Positions 6,205 through 6,408 of a stretch of DNA of 6,408 nt are shown here, piece after piece (the first letter of the stretch is position 1; the number at the start of each line of letters is the position of its first letter). The DNA is from an uncultured Lachnospiraceae bacterium. GTDB taxonomy: Bacteria; Bacillota; Clostridia; Lachnospirales; Lachnospiraceae. Location of the stretch: contig CAJUJP010000085.1 in assembly GCA_910586615.1 (NCBI GenBank), positions 1 through 6,408 on the forward strand, in the 5' to 3' direction. The position numbers and the translations under genes were made by a program. Under the pieces are notes generated by a model that had not been told where the DNA came from, ran no database searches, and was given only the letters and a program-made list of their open reading frames with translations.

Positions 6205-6294
6205 GGAGAAGTACCCAAGATGGCTGAAGGGACACCCCTGGAAAGGGTGCAGGTCGTTAATAGCGGCGCGAGGGTTCAAATCCCTCCTTCTCCG
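6205..6294 (+). tRNA. tRNA-Ser(GGA)
   Basis: A 90-nt class II tRNA. The acceptor stem pairs GGAGAAG (6205-6211) with CTTCTCC (6287-6293), with discriminator G6294. The anticodon stem CACCC (6233-6237) pairs with GGGTG (6245-6249) around CTGGAAA, anticodon GGA at 6240-6242, which reads UCC and UCU. The serine-type variable arm pairs GTCG (6253-6256) with CGGC (6264-6267). The T arm GAGGG-TTCAAAT-CCCTC spans 6270-6286. CCA is not encoded. It complements the UGA isoacceptor 120 nt upstream. Confidence 0.98.
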
Positions 6295-6296
6295 TT

Positions 6297-6327
6297 AGTT
6301 GCCGGACATAAAATCAGTCGGACAACT
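6297..6327 (+). repeat. Imperfect hairpin downstream of tRNA-Ser(GGA)
   Basis: The arms 6297-6307 and 6317-6327 pair at 9 of 11 positions around a 9-nt loop, starting 3 nt after the tRNA. No T-run follows. It may mark the 3' end of the tRNA transcript or an RNA processing site. Its right arm contains the CGGACAA block shared with 5779-5785. Confidence 0.4.
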
Positions 6328-6396
6328 TGGCGCACAAATACAAAGATGTGCAAACAGCACCTTGACAAATAAACAGTAATGCAACCCTGAAAATTC
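6319..6396 (+). promoter_or_regulatory. rRNA-leader-like segment with boxA-like motif
   Basis: CCTTGACAAATAAACAG (6360-6376) resembles the boxA antitermination region of Firmicutes rRNA leaders, for which I recall CTTTGAAAACTAAACAA in Bacillus; about 13 of 17 positions agree. Just upstream, two mutually exclusive small hairpins are possible: GCACA 6332-6336 with TGTGC 6347-6351, or GTGC 6348-6351 with GCAC 6357-6360. The segment shares ordered blocks with 5779-5856. It may be the leader of an RNA operon beyond the window edge. The motif match is from memory and imperfect. Confidence 0.3.
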
Positions 6397-6408
6397 AGAG
6401 AGAAAAAG

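Noticed and set aside
5999..6294. The tRNA pair as an integration site for a mobile element
   Set aside because: No integrase, no repeat of a tRNA 3' half longer than 7 nt, and no foreign-looking gene is visible within the window.
6362..6367. TTGACA as the -35 box of a promoter at the window end
   Set aside because: Positions 16-18 nt downstream contain CCCTGA-type sequence, not a -10 box. The surrounding sequence fits a boxA-like leader better.

Overview
The window looks like chromosomal DNA of a Gram-positive Clostridia bacterium, most likely a Lachnospiraceae relative. The grounds are the balanced base composition with strong GGAGG-type ribosome binding sites, two lipoproteins with Gram-positive-style lipoboxes, the style of the TsaD and IspD proteins, and tRNA genes that do not encode CCA. 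All five complete protein genes and both tRNA genes are on the + strand. I see no insertion sequence, phage gene, CRISPR array or other clear mobile element.

Left part (1-2699), housekeeping with one accessory gene. A possible C-terminal tail of an upstream gene (3-62) contains two tandem hairpins. It is followed by a small membrane-anchored protein of unknown function (86-658, resembling DUF6715), then tsaD (770-1813, the catalytic subunit for the universal t6A37 tRNA modification), then ispD (1947-2699, the cytidylyltransferase of the MEP isoprenoid pathway). The two spacers of about 110 and 130 nt contain inverted repeats but no convincing promoter or intrinsic terminator. One transcript covering these genes is therefore plausible.

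Middle part (2745-5675), two lipoproteins of unknown function. The first (605 residues) starts 45 nt after ispD and has an internal duplication: two C-terminal units share APxG, HG, GG and YGIxL landmarks at nearly identical spacing. The second (322 residues) is a DUF1266 protein tethered by a lipobox and an acidic linker. A near-perfect 22-bp palindrome lies in the 144-nt gap between them.

Right part (5676-6408), an RNA-gene segment. After a weak terminator-like hairpin comes an AT-rich stretch with about ten A-tracts at roughly helical spacing. It leads into a near-consensus sigma-A promoter (TTGACA, 17 nt, TAGAAT) and tRNA-Ser(UGA), then a possible second promoter and tRNA-Ser(GGA). The last about 90 nt carry a boxA-like segment reminiscent of Firmicutes rRNA leaders. 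This tail shares several colinear blocks with the spacer upstream of the tRNA promoter, so a leader-like sequence may be imperfectly duplicated on either side of the tRNA pair.

No obviously new defence or mobile system is visible. The most unusual items are the duplicated-domain lipoprotein next to ispD, the lipid-anchored DUF1266 protein, and the duplicated leader-like segments around the serine tRNAs.
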